64,000 bases of DNA. It comes from Bradyrhizobium huanghuaihaiense (GTDB taxonomy: Bacteria > Pseudomonadota > Alphaproteobacteria > Rhizobiales > Xanthobacteraceae). The notes under the pieces are model-generated. The model was not told the origin of the DNA. It did no database searches and saw only the letters and a program-made list of their open reading frames with translations. Below, piece after piece: positions 8,196 through 16,305 of this stretch. Every line of letters begins with the position of its first letter. The stretch's first letter is position 1. The stretch lies in contig NZ_VLLA01000002.1 in the NCBI RefSeq assembly GCF_007830635.1, forward strand, positions 186,001-250,000. The letters run 5' to 3'. The position numbers and the translations under genes were made by a program.

Positions 8196-9527
8196 ATGGC
8201 TCTGACGAGGCGCAAGGAAGGTGCCAGCAGCTATAGTGCCGAGATGGATGCGCATGAGCGCGCATCGCGCGACGAGCTCATGGCGCTGCAGACGCAGCGG
8301 CTGGCCTGGTCGCTGAAGCACGCCTACGACAACGTCGCGCATTACCGCAAGGCGTTCGACAAGGCCGGCGTGCATCCGTCCGATTTTCGCGAACTCTCCG
8401 ATCTCGCAAAATTTCCGTTCACGGTGAAGACGGACCTGCGCGACAACTACCCCTTCAACATGTTTGCCGTGCCGCGCGAGAAGCTGGTGCGGGTGCATGC
8501 CTCTTCCGGCACGACCGGCAAGCCGATCGTGGTCGGCTACACCCAACGTGACATCGACACCTGGTCGGAGGTGATGGCGCGCTCCATCCGCGCCGCCGGC
8601 GGCCGCACCGGCATGATCATCCACAATGCCTACGGCTACGGGCTCTTCACCGGCGGATTGGGGGTGCACTACGGCGCCGAAAAACTCGGTTGCACGGTGG
8701 TGCCGATCTCCGGCGGCATGACCGAGCGGCAGGTGCAGCTCATCAACGACTTCCGGCCCGACATCATCACGGTGACGCCGAGCTACATGCTGGCGATCCT
8801 CGACGAGTTCAAGCGCCAGAAGCTCGATCCCCGCCAATGCTCGCTCAAGGTCGGCATCTTCGGCGCCGAGCCCTGGACCAATGCGATGCGCGGCGAGATC
8901 GAGGACGCCTTCGACATGGATGCGACCGACATCTATGGCCTCTCCGAGGTGATCGGCCCCGGCGTCGCGCAGGAGTGCATCGAGACCAAGGATGGCTTGC
9001 ACATCTGGGAGGACCATTTCTACCCCGAAGTGATCGATCCCCAGACGGGTGCGGTGCTTCCGGACGGCGAGAAGGGCGAGCTGGTGTTCACCTCGCTCAC
9101 CAAGGAAGCTTTCCCCGTGATCCGCTATCGCACCCGCGACCTGACACGGCTGCTGCCGGGCACGGCGCGGCCGGGCATGCGGCGGATGGAGAAGGTCACG
9201 GGCCGCTCGGACGACATGATCATCCTGCGCGGCGTCAATCTGTTCCCGACCCAGATCGAGGAGGTGCTGCTCGCCACCGACTGGTGCGGCGGCCATTTCA
9301 TCCTCGAACTGACCCGCGAAGGCCGGATGGACGAGCTGACCATCATCGCCGAGGCGCGGCCCGAAAGCTGGGACGGCCGCGGGCTCGTCGATCATGCGGA
9401 CCGGATCGCGACCCACATCAAGAATACGATCGGCGTCAGTTCGAGGGTTCAGGTGGTCGCGCCGGCCACGCTGGAGCGCTCGCTCGGCAAAGCCAAGCGG
9501 CTCTACGACAAGCGGCCAAAGGACTAG
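8196..9527 (+). CDS. paaK: Phenylacetate-CoA ligase PaaK
   Basis: A 443-residue AMP-forming ligase that activates phenylacetate as the first pathway step. The P-loop-like HASSGTTGKPIVVGYT (about residues 103-118) is followed by IYGLSEVIGPGVAQEC and the C-terminal YRTRDLT and SDDMIILRGVNLFPTQIEE motifs. Together these are diagnostic of PaaK. It starts 40 bases after paaI behind GGGGAAACGAG. It is the last paa gene here, and the lower pathway enzymes are absent from the window. Confidence 0.96.
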   Translation: MALTRRKEGASSYSAEMDAHERASRDELMALQTQRLAWSLKHAYDNVAHYRKAFDKAGVHPSDFRELSDLAKFPFTVKTDLRDNYPFNMFAVPREKLVRVHASSGTTGKPIVVGYTQRDIDTWSEVMARSIRAAGGRTGMIIHNAYGYGLFTGGLGVHYGAEKLGCTVVPISGGMTERQVQLINDFRPDIITVTPSYMLAILDEFKRQKLDPRQCSLKVGIFGAEPWTNAMRGEIEDAFDMDATDIYGLSEVIGPGVAQECIETKDGLHIWEDHFYPEVIDPQTGAVLPDGEKGELVFTSLTKEAFPVIRYRTRDLTRLLPGTARPGMRRMEKVTGRSDDMIILRGVNLFPTQIEEVLLATDWCGGHFILELTREGRMDELTIIAEARPESWDGRGLVDHADRIATHIKNTIGVSSRVQVVAPATLERSLGKAKRLYDKRPKD

Positions 9528-9535
9528 CTCTCAAC

Positions 9536-9646
9536 CCTCATGGTGAGGAGGCGCGTCAGCGCCGTCTCGAACCATGTGGGCCCGGCTCTCGCAGCGGGGC
9601 CTTCATCCTTCGGACGCCTGCTTCGCAGGCTCCTCAGGATGAGGGG
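9536..9646. repeat. Palindromic repeat, family D copy 2
   Basis: Begins CCTCATGGTGAGGAGGCGCG and ends GGCTCCTCAGGATGAGG, with internal hairpins. It starts 8 bases after the paaK stop and may stabilise or end the paa transcript. The remaining bases to 9707 show no further gene. Confidence 0.85.
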
Positions 9647-9707
9647 AGGCGGTTGACTCGACCGGCCCCAAAGGCGACAAGGCCCGCGAGGAAACGCGGG
9701 TCTGTTC

Positions 9708-10712
9708 ATGTCGCCAGCCGATGCCAAAACGGTCGAAGCGCGCTGTGTGCGCCTCAATGCCAAGGCTGAAAACGCCGCTGCGCTTGCGCCGGTGGTCGAA
9801 CGCCAGCCTCTTGCGCGCGGGCCGAACGATCTGCTGATCGAGGTGAAGGCCGCCGCCGTCAATCCCTCCGACGTCAAGGCTGCGACCGGGCTGATGCCCT
9901 ATGCCGTGTTCCCCAGGACCCCCGGCCGCGACTACGCCGGCGTGGTGGTCGACGGGCCCGCCGGCACAATGGGACGCGAAGTGTTCGGCTCCTCCGGAGA
10001 CCTCGGCATCCGCCGCGACGGCACCCACGCAACCCATCTCGTCGTCGAGGCCGATGCGGTCGTGGACAAGCCCAAGACCGTGTCCTGGGAGGAGGCCGCC
10101 GGCATCGGCGTGCCCTTCGTCACCGCGATGGAAGGCTTTCGCCGTGCCGGGGTGCCGAAGAGTGGCGAGACCGTGCTGGTGTTCGGCGTCAACGGCAAGG
10201 TCGGCCAGGCCGCGGTGCAGATCGCGACCTGGCAGGGCGCGCGCGTCATCGGCGTGGTGCGCAAGGCGGAAGCTTATGAAGGTCACGCCAACGCACCCAT
10301 CGAGGTGATCGACGCCTCCGCCACCGACGTTGCCACGCGCGTGCGCGAATTGACCGGCGGCAAGGGCGCCGACATCGTCTTCAACACGGTCGGCGATCCC
10401 TATTTCCAGGCCGCGCACAAGTCGCTCGCCTTGCGCGGCCGCCAGATCCTGATCGCCGCGATCGACCGTATCGTGCAGTTCAACATCCTCGAGTTCTATC
10501 GGGGCCAGCACACCTATGTCGGCATCGATACGCTCGGCCTATCCTCGACCGCGACGGGCGCGGTCCTGCGCGACCTCGGGCCCGGCTTTGCGAGCGGCCA
10601 TCTGAAGCCGTTTCCGATCAACGCGAATGCGATCTATCCGCTGGAGCGCGCCAAGGAGGCGTACGTCGCCGTCGCCGGCTCGTCGCGCGACCGTGTGATC
10701 CTGAAGCCGTAA
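9708..10712 (+). CDS. Quinone oxidoreductase-like MDR family protein
   Basis: A 334-residue medium-chain dehydrogenase/reductase. The GroES-like N-terminal part contains VKAAAVNPSDVKAATG. The Rossmann part carries VFGVNGKVGQAAVQIA (about residues 162-177), the NADPH-binding motif of quinone oxidoreductases. The structural-zinc cysteine cluster of alcohol dehydrogenases is absent, which supports the zinc-free QOR branch. The substrate is unknown. It lies 180 bases after paaK behind a repeat, so co-transcription with paa is doubtful. Confidence 0.8.
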   Translation: MSPADAKTVEARCVRLNAKAENAAALAPVVERQPLARGPNDLLIEVKAAAVNPSDVKAATGLMPYAVFPRTPGRDYAGVVVDGPAGTMGREVFGSSGDLGIRRDGTHATHLVVEADAVVDKPKTVSWEEAAGIGVPFVTAMEGFRRAGVPKSGETVLVFGVNGKVGQAAVQIATWQGARVIGVVRKAEAYEGHANAPIEVIDASATDVATRVRELTGGKGADIVFNTVGDPYFQAAHKSLALRGRQILIAAIDRIVQFNILEFYRGQHTYVGIDTLGLSSTATGAVLRDLGPGFASGHLKPFPINANAIYPLERAKEAYVAVAGSSRDRVILKP

Positions 10713-10718
10713 CACACC

Positions 10719-10800
10719 GTCATTGCGAGCGCAGCGAAGCAATCCAGAAATGCAGCCGCGGAGACAGACTGGATTGCTTCGCTGCGCTCGCAATGACGGA
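10719..10800. repeat. Palindromic repeat, family A copy 3
   Basis: A near-perfect long palindrome: CGTCATTGCGAGCGCAGCG with CGCTGCGCTCGCAATGACGG, and AAGCAATCCAG with CTGGATTGCTT nested inside. It occupies most of the spacer between two co-directional genes. Confidence 0.9.
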
Positions 10801-10827
10801 GAATGGCGAGAGGTCTGAGAACAACCG

Positions 10828-11883
10828 ATGGAATCCACCCAGCTCGTCATTCTCGCCGGCCTCGTCATTGGCCTCGTCTACGGTGCCGTGGGCCTGCTCA
10901 GCGGTTTCTGCCTGATGAGCAGCATGCGCGGCTTTCTGGTGGACGGCGACGGACGGCTGGTGCGGACCTATGCGCTGGCAATCGCGGTCGCGATTGCCGC
11001 GAGCCAGCTTCTCGTCGGCAGCGGCACCGTCGATCTCGGCAAGTCGATCTACTTGCAACAGACCTTCTCGGTGCCGGTGCTGTTCCTCGGCGGCCTGCTG
11101 TTCGGCTACGGCATGGTGCTGTCGAATGGCTGCGGTTCGCGCGCCCTGGTGCTGCTGGGGCGCGGCAATCTCCGCTCCTTCGCCGTGGTGATTGTGCTGG
11201 CGATTGCTGCGCAGATGACGCTCAAGGGCCTGATCGCACCGGCGCGCATTGCGCTGGTCCAGGCCTCGCAAACCACGGTCAACGCCAATTCGCTCCCGTC
11301 CGTGCTGGCGACGCTCGGTCTGACGGAGGCGCTTTCGCGTGCGCTTGCCGCCGCGACGATTGTCGTGGCGTTGATCCTGTTTGCGTTTGCCCATCCGGCG
11401 TTCCGCCGCTCGCCCGGCCAGATCGCTGCCGGTGTCCTTGTCGGCCTCCTCGTCGCCGGCGGCTGGTACGTCACCGGCTATGTCGGCGCCGACGACTTCA
11501 ATCCCGTCCCGGTAACCTCGCTCACCTTCATCGCGCCGATCGCTGATGCCCTGCAATACGCCATGCTCTCGACCGGGCTGACGCTCAACTTCGGCATCGC
11601 GACGGTGGCCGGCGTCTTCGCCGGCAGCCTCGCGACGGCGCTCGCGACGGGCCGCTTCAAGCTCGAGGGCTATTCATCGCCACGCCACATGCTGCGTTCG
11701 GGCGCAGGTGCCGCGCTGATGGGGATCGGCGGCGTGATGGCGTTCGGCTGCTCGATCGGGCAGGGGCTCACGGGCGTTTCGACCCTCGCGCTGGGGTCGT
11801 TCATCGCGGTTGCCGGCATCCTGCTCGGCACCGCGGCGGGGCTGCGCGGAAGCTTGCGCGTTCAGCCGCTCGCTGTGGCCTGA
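10828..11883 (+). CDS. YeeE/TsuA-type thiosulfate or sulfur-compound transporter
   Basis: A 351-residue polytopic membrane protein of the YeeE/YedE family. Three cysteines sit in the conserved places of thiosulfate transporters: Cys28 in LLSGFCLMSS, Cys102 in LSNGCGSRALVLLGRGN, and Cys308 in AFGCSIGQGLTGVSTLALGS. The two GCG/GCS repeats reflect the internal pseudo-twofold. Thiosulfate uptake is the known role of TsuA; related members may carry other sulfur compounds. Its 3' end overlaps the convergent DMT transporter by 22 bases. Confidence 0.85.
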   Translation: MESTQLVILAGLVIGLVYGAVGLLSGFCLMSSMRGFLVDGDGRLVRTYALAIAVAIAASQLLVGSGTVDLGKSIYLQQTFSVPVLFLGGLLFGYGMVLSNGCGSRALVLLGRGNLRSFAVVIVLAIAAQMTLKGLIAPARIALVQASQTTVNANSLPSVLATLGLTEALSRALAAATIVVALILFAFAHPAFRRSPGQIAAGVLVGLLVAGGWYVTGYVGADDFNPVPVTSLTFIAPIADALQYAMLSTGLTLNFGIATVAGVFAGSLATALATGRFKLEGYSSPRHMLRSGAGAALMGIGGVMAFGCSIGQGLTGVSTLALGSFIAVAGILLGTAAGLRGSLRVQPLAVA

Positions 11884-12776
11884 CTCCGCAGGAGCCGATC
11901 GCCCAGCGTGGCAAGACCGATGCCGGTGACGATCAGCCCGGCCGCGACAGCGAGGCTCATGTCGATCGGCTCGCCCAGCAGGATCGCCGCGCTGGCGATG
12001 CCGACGAGCGGCGTTCCCGTGGTGCCCAGCGCCGTGGTCAGCGCCGAGATGCTCTTGTTGACCATCGACATCGCCCAATAGGCCAGCGCGGTCCCGATCA
12101 GACCGGAATACAGGAACAGCAGGATGAGCCTCCACGACCATTCCGCATGCGGCAGGCCGTTCGTGACCATCGCCGACGCTGTCAGCACGATCGTCGCCAC
12201 GAGCACCTGCCAGATCAGAAGCTGGAGCGGCGAGGCGATCCAGCGATGCGCGCGGATATAGATGATGTTCGCGGCCCAGGAGATCGCGGCCAGGATGACC
12301 ATGCCGGCGCCGAGCACGACGTTTGCATTGGTCCAGTCGATGGACGCGGGGTTCAGGATCACGGCAAGGCCGATCAGCCCGAGCAGGGCGCCGGCGAGCT
12401 TTGGCGCGGTCAGCGTATCCTTCCCCAGCAAGGGCGCGGCGATCGCGACCCAGAGCGGCGTGGTGTAGCCGAGCACGATGGCCTTGCTCGCAGGCAGGAA
12501 GCGCACACCAGCCGCGACCAGGACCGAAAATATCGTCATGTGCAGCAGCGCCACGCTCAGGACCACGGGAATGTCGCGCCGCTCCGGGATCACCAGATTG
12601 TTGCTCAGTCCGAGGATCACGAACAATCCGGCCAACGCGATCCAGCTCCGGATCGCTGAAGTCCACAACGGCGGAAGGAACTGGACGAGCTGCTTCGTCA
12701 CCGACCAGTTCACGCCCCAGGCCAGCACGACGATGAGGAACAGGCCGACGGCGGCGCGAGGGGACAGGGAATTCAT
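11862..12776 (-). CDS. EamA/DMT-family transporter
   Basis: A 304-residue transporter with ten predicted hydrophobic segments in two EamA repeats (starting at FLIVVLAWGVNWSVTKQLV and VVLGAGMVILAAISWAANI). The C-terminal repeat ends with the family's LGTTGTPLVGIASAAILLGEP. Such proteins usually export amino acids or metabolites. It is transcribed divergently from a MocR regulator, with MocR-like binding repeats in the gap, so it is the likely regulated target. I start at 12776 (MNSLSPRAAVG); upstream in-frame sequence runs into the regulator's control region. Confidence 0.88.
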   Translation of the reverse strand: MNSLSPRAAVGLFLIVVLAWGVNWSVTKQLVQFLPPLWTSAIRSWIALAGLFVILGLSNNLVIPERRDIPVVLSVALLHMTIFSVLVAAGVRFLPASKAIVLGYTTPLWVAIAAPLLGKDTLTAPKLAGALLGLIGLAVILNPASIDWTNANVVLGAGMVILAAISWAANIIYIRAHRWIASPLQLLIWQVLVATIVLTASAMVTNGLPHAEWSWRLILLFLYSGLIGTALAYWAMSMVNKSISALTTALGTTGTPLVGIASAAILLGEPIDMSLAVAAGLIVTGIGLATLGDRLLRSQATASG

Positions 12777-12822
12777 CTCGGTGGTCCTTGAAGCAGTCCA
12801 GCGCGGCGGATAGCATCCTGTC

Positions 12823-12865
12823 TGGCACCAGAAAAAGTGCCAGATTGGAGAAGAACAAGGTGCCA
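12823..12865. promoter_or_regulatory. MocR-type operator between divergent transporter and regulator
   Basis: The inverted repeat TGGCAC (12823-12828) / GTGCCA (12837-12842) has an 8-base centre. A third half-site, GTGCCA, lies at 12860-12865, 23 bases from the previous one and overlapping the regulator's GTG start. Mixed inverted and direct half-sites in a divergent spacer match the operator layout described for PdxR/TauR-type MocR regulators. The assignment is by inference. Confidence 0.6.
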
Positions 12866-14308
12866 GTTTCAGAAGGCATGATCGCGGGCCTGATCGATCT
12901 GAGGCGGGCCGACGAGGAGGGATTGGCAAGGCAGCTGACGGGGCAGCTCCGAAGCCTGATTGCGAGCGGTCGCCTCGGCAGGGGCCGTGCGCTGCCGTCG
13001 AGCCGCCGGCTCGCGAGCGATCTCGGTGTGTCCCGCAACACCGTCACCTACGCGTTCGAGCAGCTCGCCGCGGAGGGGTATTTGGCAGCGTCGCACGGGC
13101 GGCGCCCGGTCGTGACCGTCGACGGCGCCGAGCGGATCGATGCAGCAGGGGCAGCTGCATCCCGTCCACGCTCCGGTAAGCCGCGGCTCTCGCCCTGGGC
13201 CTCAAAGCTCGGGCAGACCGACTGGCCGATGTCTTATCTGGCGCCGTTAAAGCCGTTGCGTCCGGGGCATGGCGACGCAAGGGAGTTTCCGAACGACATC
13301 TGGGGACGCTGCCTGCGCCGCAGCGCCATAGGGGCAGCCAGGCGCGAGCTCGGACCGGTCAACCGGCCGCGCCTGCGCGAGGCGCTGGCGCATTACCTCG
13401 CGACCAACCGAGGCGTTCGCGCCACGGCGGAACAGATCCTGATCCTGCCGAGCGCGCAGGCGGCGCTCATGTTGATCGCTGCTGTCGTCATCACGCCCGG
13501 CGATGAGGTCTGGGTCGAGGATCCCGGCTATCCCGGTGCCGCGGCAGCCTTCCGTGCGTCTGGCGCGCGCGTGACCGGCATCAAGCTGGACGAGCAGGGC
13601 ATGCAGCGGATGCCGGGGCCCGCAGCGCCAACACTGATCTTCATGACGCCGTCGCACCAGCATCCGACCGGGCGCCTGATGTCGCTGGCCCGCCGCACCG
13701 AGTTTCTCAGGGCGAGCAGGCCCGGCAGGACCTGGATCGTGGAAGATGACTACGACGGCGAATTCCACTACGACAGCCGGCCGGTGCCGGCGTTGCAGGG
13801 CCTCGATGCACACGGCCGCGTGTTCTATGTCGGCACCTTCTCGAAGGCGATGACATCGGATATCCGGCTCGGCTATCTCGTCGCGCCGCCGGCACTGGTC
13901 AGTACGCTGGAGATCGCGCAGCGACATATCGGGCTGATCGCGTCCAGCCACATCCAGGAGGCGTTGGCCGAGTTCATCGCCGACGGGCATTTCCTCGCGC
14001 ATCTGCGCCGGATGCGCCGGCTCTATCACGCGCGCCGCGATCATCTCGTCGCGGGGCTGGAGCGCCATCTCGGCGATGTGCTCACGGCCGAAGTGCCCTC
14101 GGGCGGCATCCAGCTCGTGGCGCGTCTCAAACGCGGTCGTGCCGATCAGGCGGTGGTCAAACGGCTGGTCGAGGCGGGCGTTGTCACGCGAGCCATATCC
14201 AGCCTGGCGCTCGGCAAGCCGCGCGATCACGGCCTGCTGCTCGGCTTTGCGGCGTGGCGCGAGAGCGAGATCAGCGCGGCCGTGCGGACGATGGCGTCGT
14301 GCTTCTAG
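12860..14308 (+). CDS. MocR/PdxR-family regulator (GntR wHTH plus aminotransferase domain)
   Basis: An N-terminal GntR winged helix (LIASGRLGRGRALPSSRRLA, then LGVSRNTVTYAFEQL) is joined to a fold-type I aminotransferase domain. PLP-site residues are present: the VEDDYDGEFHY Asp and the Schiff-base Lys in GTFSKAM. Length is about 482 residues, normal for MocR. These proteins sense PLP or amino compounds and control adjacent enzymes or transporters. I prefer the GTG at 12860, which has GGAGAAG 6 bases upstream; an ATG at 12878 is the alternative. Confidence 0.88.
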   Translation: MPVSEGMIAGLIDLRRADEEGLARQLTGQLRSLIASGRLGRGRALPSSRRLASDLGVSRNTVTYAFEQLAAEGYLAASHGRRPVVTVDGAERIDAAGAAASRPRSGKPRLSPWASKLGQTDWPMSYLAPLKPLRPGHGDAREFPNDIWGRCLRRSAIGAARRELGPVNRPRLREALAHYLATNRGVRATAEQILILPSAQAALMLIAAVVITPGDEVWVEDPGYPGAAAAFRASGARVTGIKLDEQGMQRMPGPAAPTLIFMTPSHQHPTGRLMSLARRTEFLRASRPGRTWIVEDDYDGEFHYDSRPVPALQGLDAHGRVFYVGTFSKAMTSDIRLGYLVAPPALVSTLEIAQRHIGLIASSHIQEALAEFIADGHFLAHLRRMRRLYHARRDHLVAGLERHLGDVLTAEVPSGGIQLVARLKRGRADQAVVKRLVEAGVVTRAISSLALGKPRDHGLLLGFAAWRESEISAAVRTMASCF

Positions 14309-14385
14309 AGCATGATCCGGACCCGAAGGGCCGCGTTAGCGCAAAGTGTGGAGCGGTTTTCCGAATAGATCATGCTCAAACAATA
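14307..14385. repeat. Rhizobial GAGCATGAT repeat element (family G)
   Basis: Begins AGAGCATGATCCGGACCCGAA and ends GATCATGCTCAAACAATAACG, with GTGTGGAGCGGTTTTCCGAA in the middle. This is a widely dispersed Rhizobiales spacer element as I recognise it. Here it sits exactly between two convergent genes. Confidence 0.75.
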
Positions 14386-14390
14386 ACGCT

Positions 14391-15614
14391 TCACTCCACG
14401 GCCTTCGTCACGATGCGGATCTCCGATGTCAGCGTGCGATGCACCGGGCACTTGTCGGCGATCTCCATCAGCTTCTTGCGCTGCTCGGCATCGAGCGCGC
14501 CGTCGATTGCGATGTCGCGCTCGATCTGGTCGAGCATCCCCTCGCGCGTCTCGCACTCCGCGCAGTCCTTGGCATAGATCTTGGAGTGCTTCAGCGTGAC
14601 CGTGACGCGATCGAGCGGCAGCGACTTGCGGTCGGCATAGAGGCGCATGGTCATGGAGGTGCAGGCCCCGAGCCCTGCAAGCAGGAAGTCGTACGGGCCG
14701 GGGCCGGCATCCTCGCCGCCGGCCGCCTTCGGCTCGTCCGCCACCAGATGGTGTGGGCCGACGGTGATGAGCTGGTTGAACTTGCTCTTGCGGGTCTCCT
14801 GCACCACGACGTTCCGCGGTTCCTCGGGGAGATCCATCGCTTTTGCGGGTTTTGCGGTGTCGATGTAGCGGCTCGCCCAGGCCACGACCACGTCGGCCGC
14901 GTAGAGCGCGTCGGCCGGCCTGGTCAGGAGATGATCGGCGTGGTCGAGCGAGACGAAGCTCTTGGGATGCTTGGCCGCAACGAAAATCTTTGTCGCGTTG
15001 TCGATGCCGACGGTGTCGTCAACGGGCGAATGCATCACCAGCAGCGCCTTGTGCAGGCCGGTGACATCCTTCATCAGCTCGTGCTCGACGATGTCGTCGA
15101 GGAATTCGCGCTTGATCCGGAACGGGCGCCCCGCGAGCGAGACTTCGACCTCGCCCTGCGTGCGGATGTTGTCGATGTGCTCTTTGAACAGGCCGGTGAC
15201 GTGGGCGGGATCGGAGGGCGCCGCGATGGTGACGACCGCTCTTGCCTCGGGAATTTTTCCGGCAGCCGCAAGGATAGCGGCACCACCGAGGCTGTGACCG
15301 ATCAGGAGCGACGGTGCCTTGCGGACACTGCGCAGGTGATCGGCGGCGCGCACGAGATCGGCGACGTTGGAGGAAAAGGTCGAATTGGCGAAATCGCCCT
15401 CGCTGGAGCCGAGACCGGTGAAGTCGAAGCGCAGCACGGCGATGCCCCTGGCCGCGAGGGCGACCGAGATGCGCTTGGCCGCCAGCGTGTCCTTGCCGCA
15501 AGTGAAGCAGTGCGCGAACAGCGCGTAGGCGGCGGGCTCGCCGTCGGGCAGCTCAAGCGCGGCAGCAAGCTGATGGCCGCCTTCGCTGGTGAACTGAAAG
15601 CGTTCCGTAGGCAT
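14391..15614 (-). CDS. Bifunctional alpha/beta hydrolase - OsmC family fusion protein
   Basis: A 407-residue fusion. Residues 1-250 are an alpha/beta hydrolase with the nucleophile elbow GHSLGG (Ser108), an Asp in HSPVDDTV and a His in LDHADHLL. Residues about 265-407 are an OsmC/Ohr-like domain with both redox cysteines, in GLGACTSMTMRLYA and DKCPVHRTL. OsmC proteins reduce organic hydroperoxides; the hydrolase partner may act on peroxy or thio esters. This fusion recurs in proteobacteria. It is the last gene of a five-gene minus-strand run, 25 bases after the molybdoenzyme. Confidence 0.9.
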   Translation of the reverse strand: MPTERFQFTSEGGHQLAAALELPDGEPAAYALFAHCFTCGKDTLAAKRISVALAARGIAVLRFDFTGLGSSEGDFANSTFSSNVADLVRAADHLRSVRKAPSLLIGHSLGGAAILAAAGKIPEARAVVTIAAPSDPAHVTGLFKEHIDNIRTQGEVEVSLAGRPFRIKREFLDDIVEHELMKDVTGLHKALLVMHSPVDDTVGIDNATKIFVAAKHPKSFVSLDHADHLLTRPADALYAADVVVAWASRYIDTAKPAKAMDLPEEPRNVVVQETRKSKFNQLITVGPHHLVADEPKAAGGEDAGPGPYDFLLAGLGACTSMTMRLYADRKSLPLDRVTVTLKHSKIYAKDCAECETREGMLDQIERDIAIDGALDAEQRKKLMEIADKCPVHRTLTSEIRIVTKAVE

Positions 15615-15639
15615 GGGCTTCCCCCGTTGTTGTTCGAAC

Positions 15640-16302
15640 CTAATCGTCTGAATAGCGCTGCTCGGCCCAGGGATCGCCGCGGTTATGATAGCCGCGGACT
15701 TCCCAGAAGCCCGGCGCGTCCCCGGTCAGGAATTCGATCGCCTGGAGCCATTTCGCGCTCTTCCAGAAATAGAGATGCGGCACCACCAGCCGCACCGGCC
15801 CGCCGTGTTCCGCCGTCAGCGGCTGGCCGGACCAGCTATGGGCGAGCAGGGCATCCTCGGCGGCAAAGTCCTCCAGCGCGAGGTTGGTGGTGTATCCGTC
15901 ATAGGAATGCAGCACGACGAAGCGGGCATCCTCGCGCGGCCGGCAGGCGGCGAGCAGCTCGCGCGTGGCGAGGCCTTCCCACTCATTGTCGTAGCGCGAC
16001 CAGGTCGTCACGCAGTGGATGTCGGAGGTGAACTGCTCCTGCTTCTGCGCGGTGAATTCGGCAAAGGTCCAGAACACGGGATTGTCGACCGCCCCGTAGA
16101 CGTCGAGCCGCCAGCGCTCGCGCGAGACCGGCGGCATGACCCCGAGATCGAGCACCGGCCAGTCCTTGGTCAGGTGCTGACCGGGCGGCAGGCGCTGGTC
16201 TTCCGGCCGCGTGACCTTGCCGGTGAGGAAGCGGCCCTCGCGCGCCCATTTCTCCTTGGTGCGCGTCAGCTTGCTGTCGGGCGGCTCGTTGTCGTCGGCC
16301 AT
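15640..16302 (-). CDS. Sulfite oxidase-like molybdopterin oxidoreductase
   Basis: A 220-residue protein with an oxidoreductase molybdopterin-binding domain. The likely molybdenum-ligand cysteine is Cys97 in DIHCVTTWS. GGPVRLVVPHLYFWKSAKWL is the conserved C-terminal block. It has neither the Tat signal of MsrP/YedY nor a haem domain, so it appears cytoplasmic, and its electron partner and substrate are unknown. It starts only 3 bases after the MHS-type permease, so the two are co-transcribed. Confidence 0.88.
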   Translation of the reverse strand: MADDNEPPDSKLTRTKEKWAREGRFLTGKVTRPEDQRLPPGQHLTKDWPVLDLGVMPPVSRERWRLDVYGAVDNPVFWTFAEFTAQKQEQFTSDIHCVTTWSRYDNEWEGLATRELLAACRPREDARFVVLHSYDGYTTNLALEDFAAEDALLAHSWSGQPLTAEHGGPVRLVVPHLYFWKSAKWLQAIEFLTGDAPGFWEVRGYHNRGDPWAEQRYSDD

Positions 16303-16305
16303 GGG

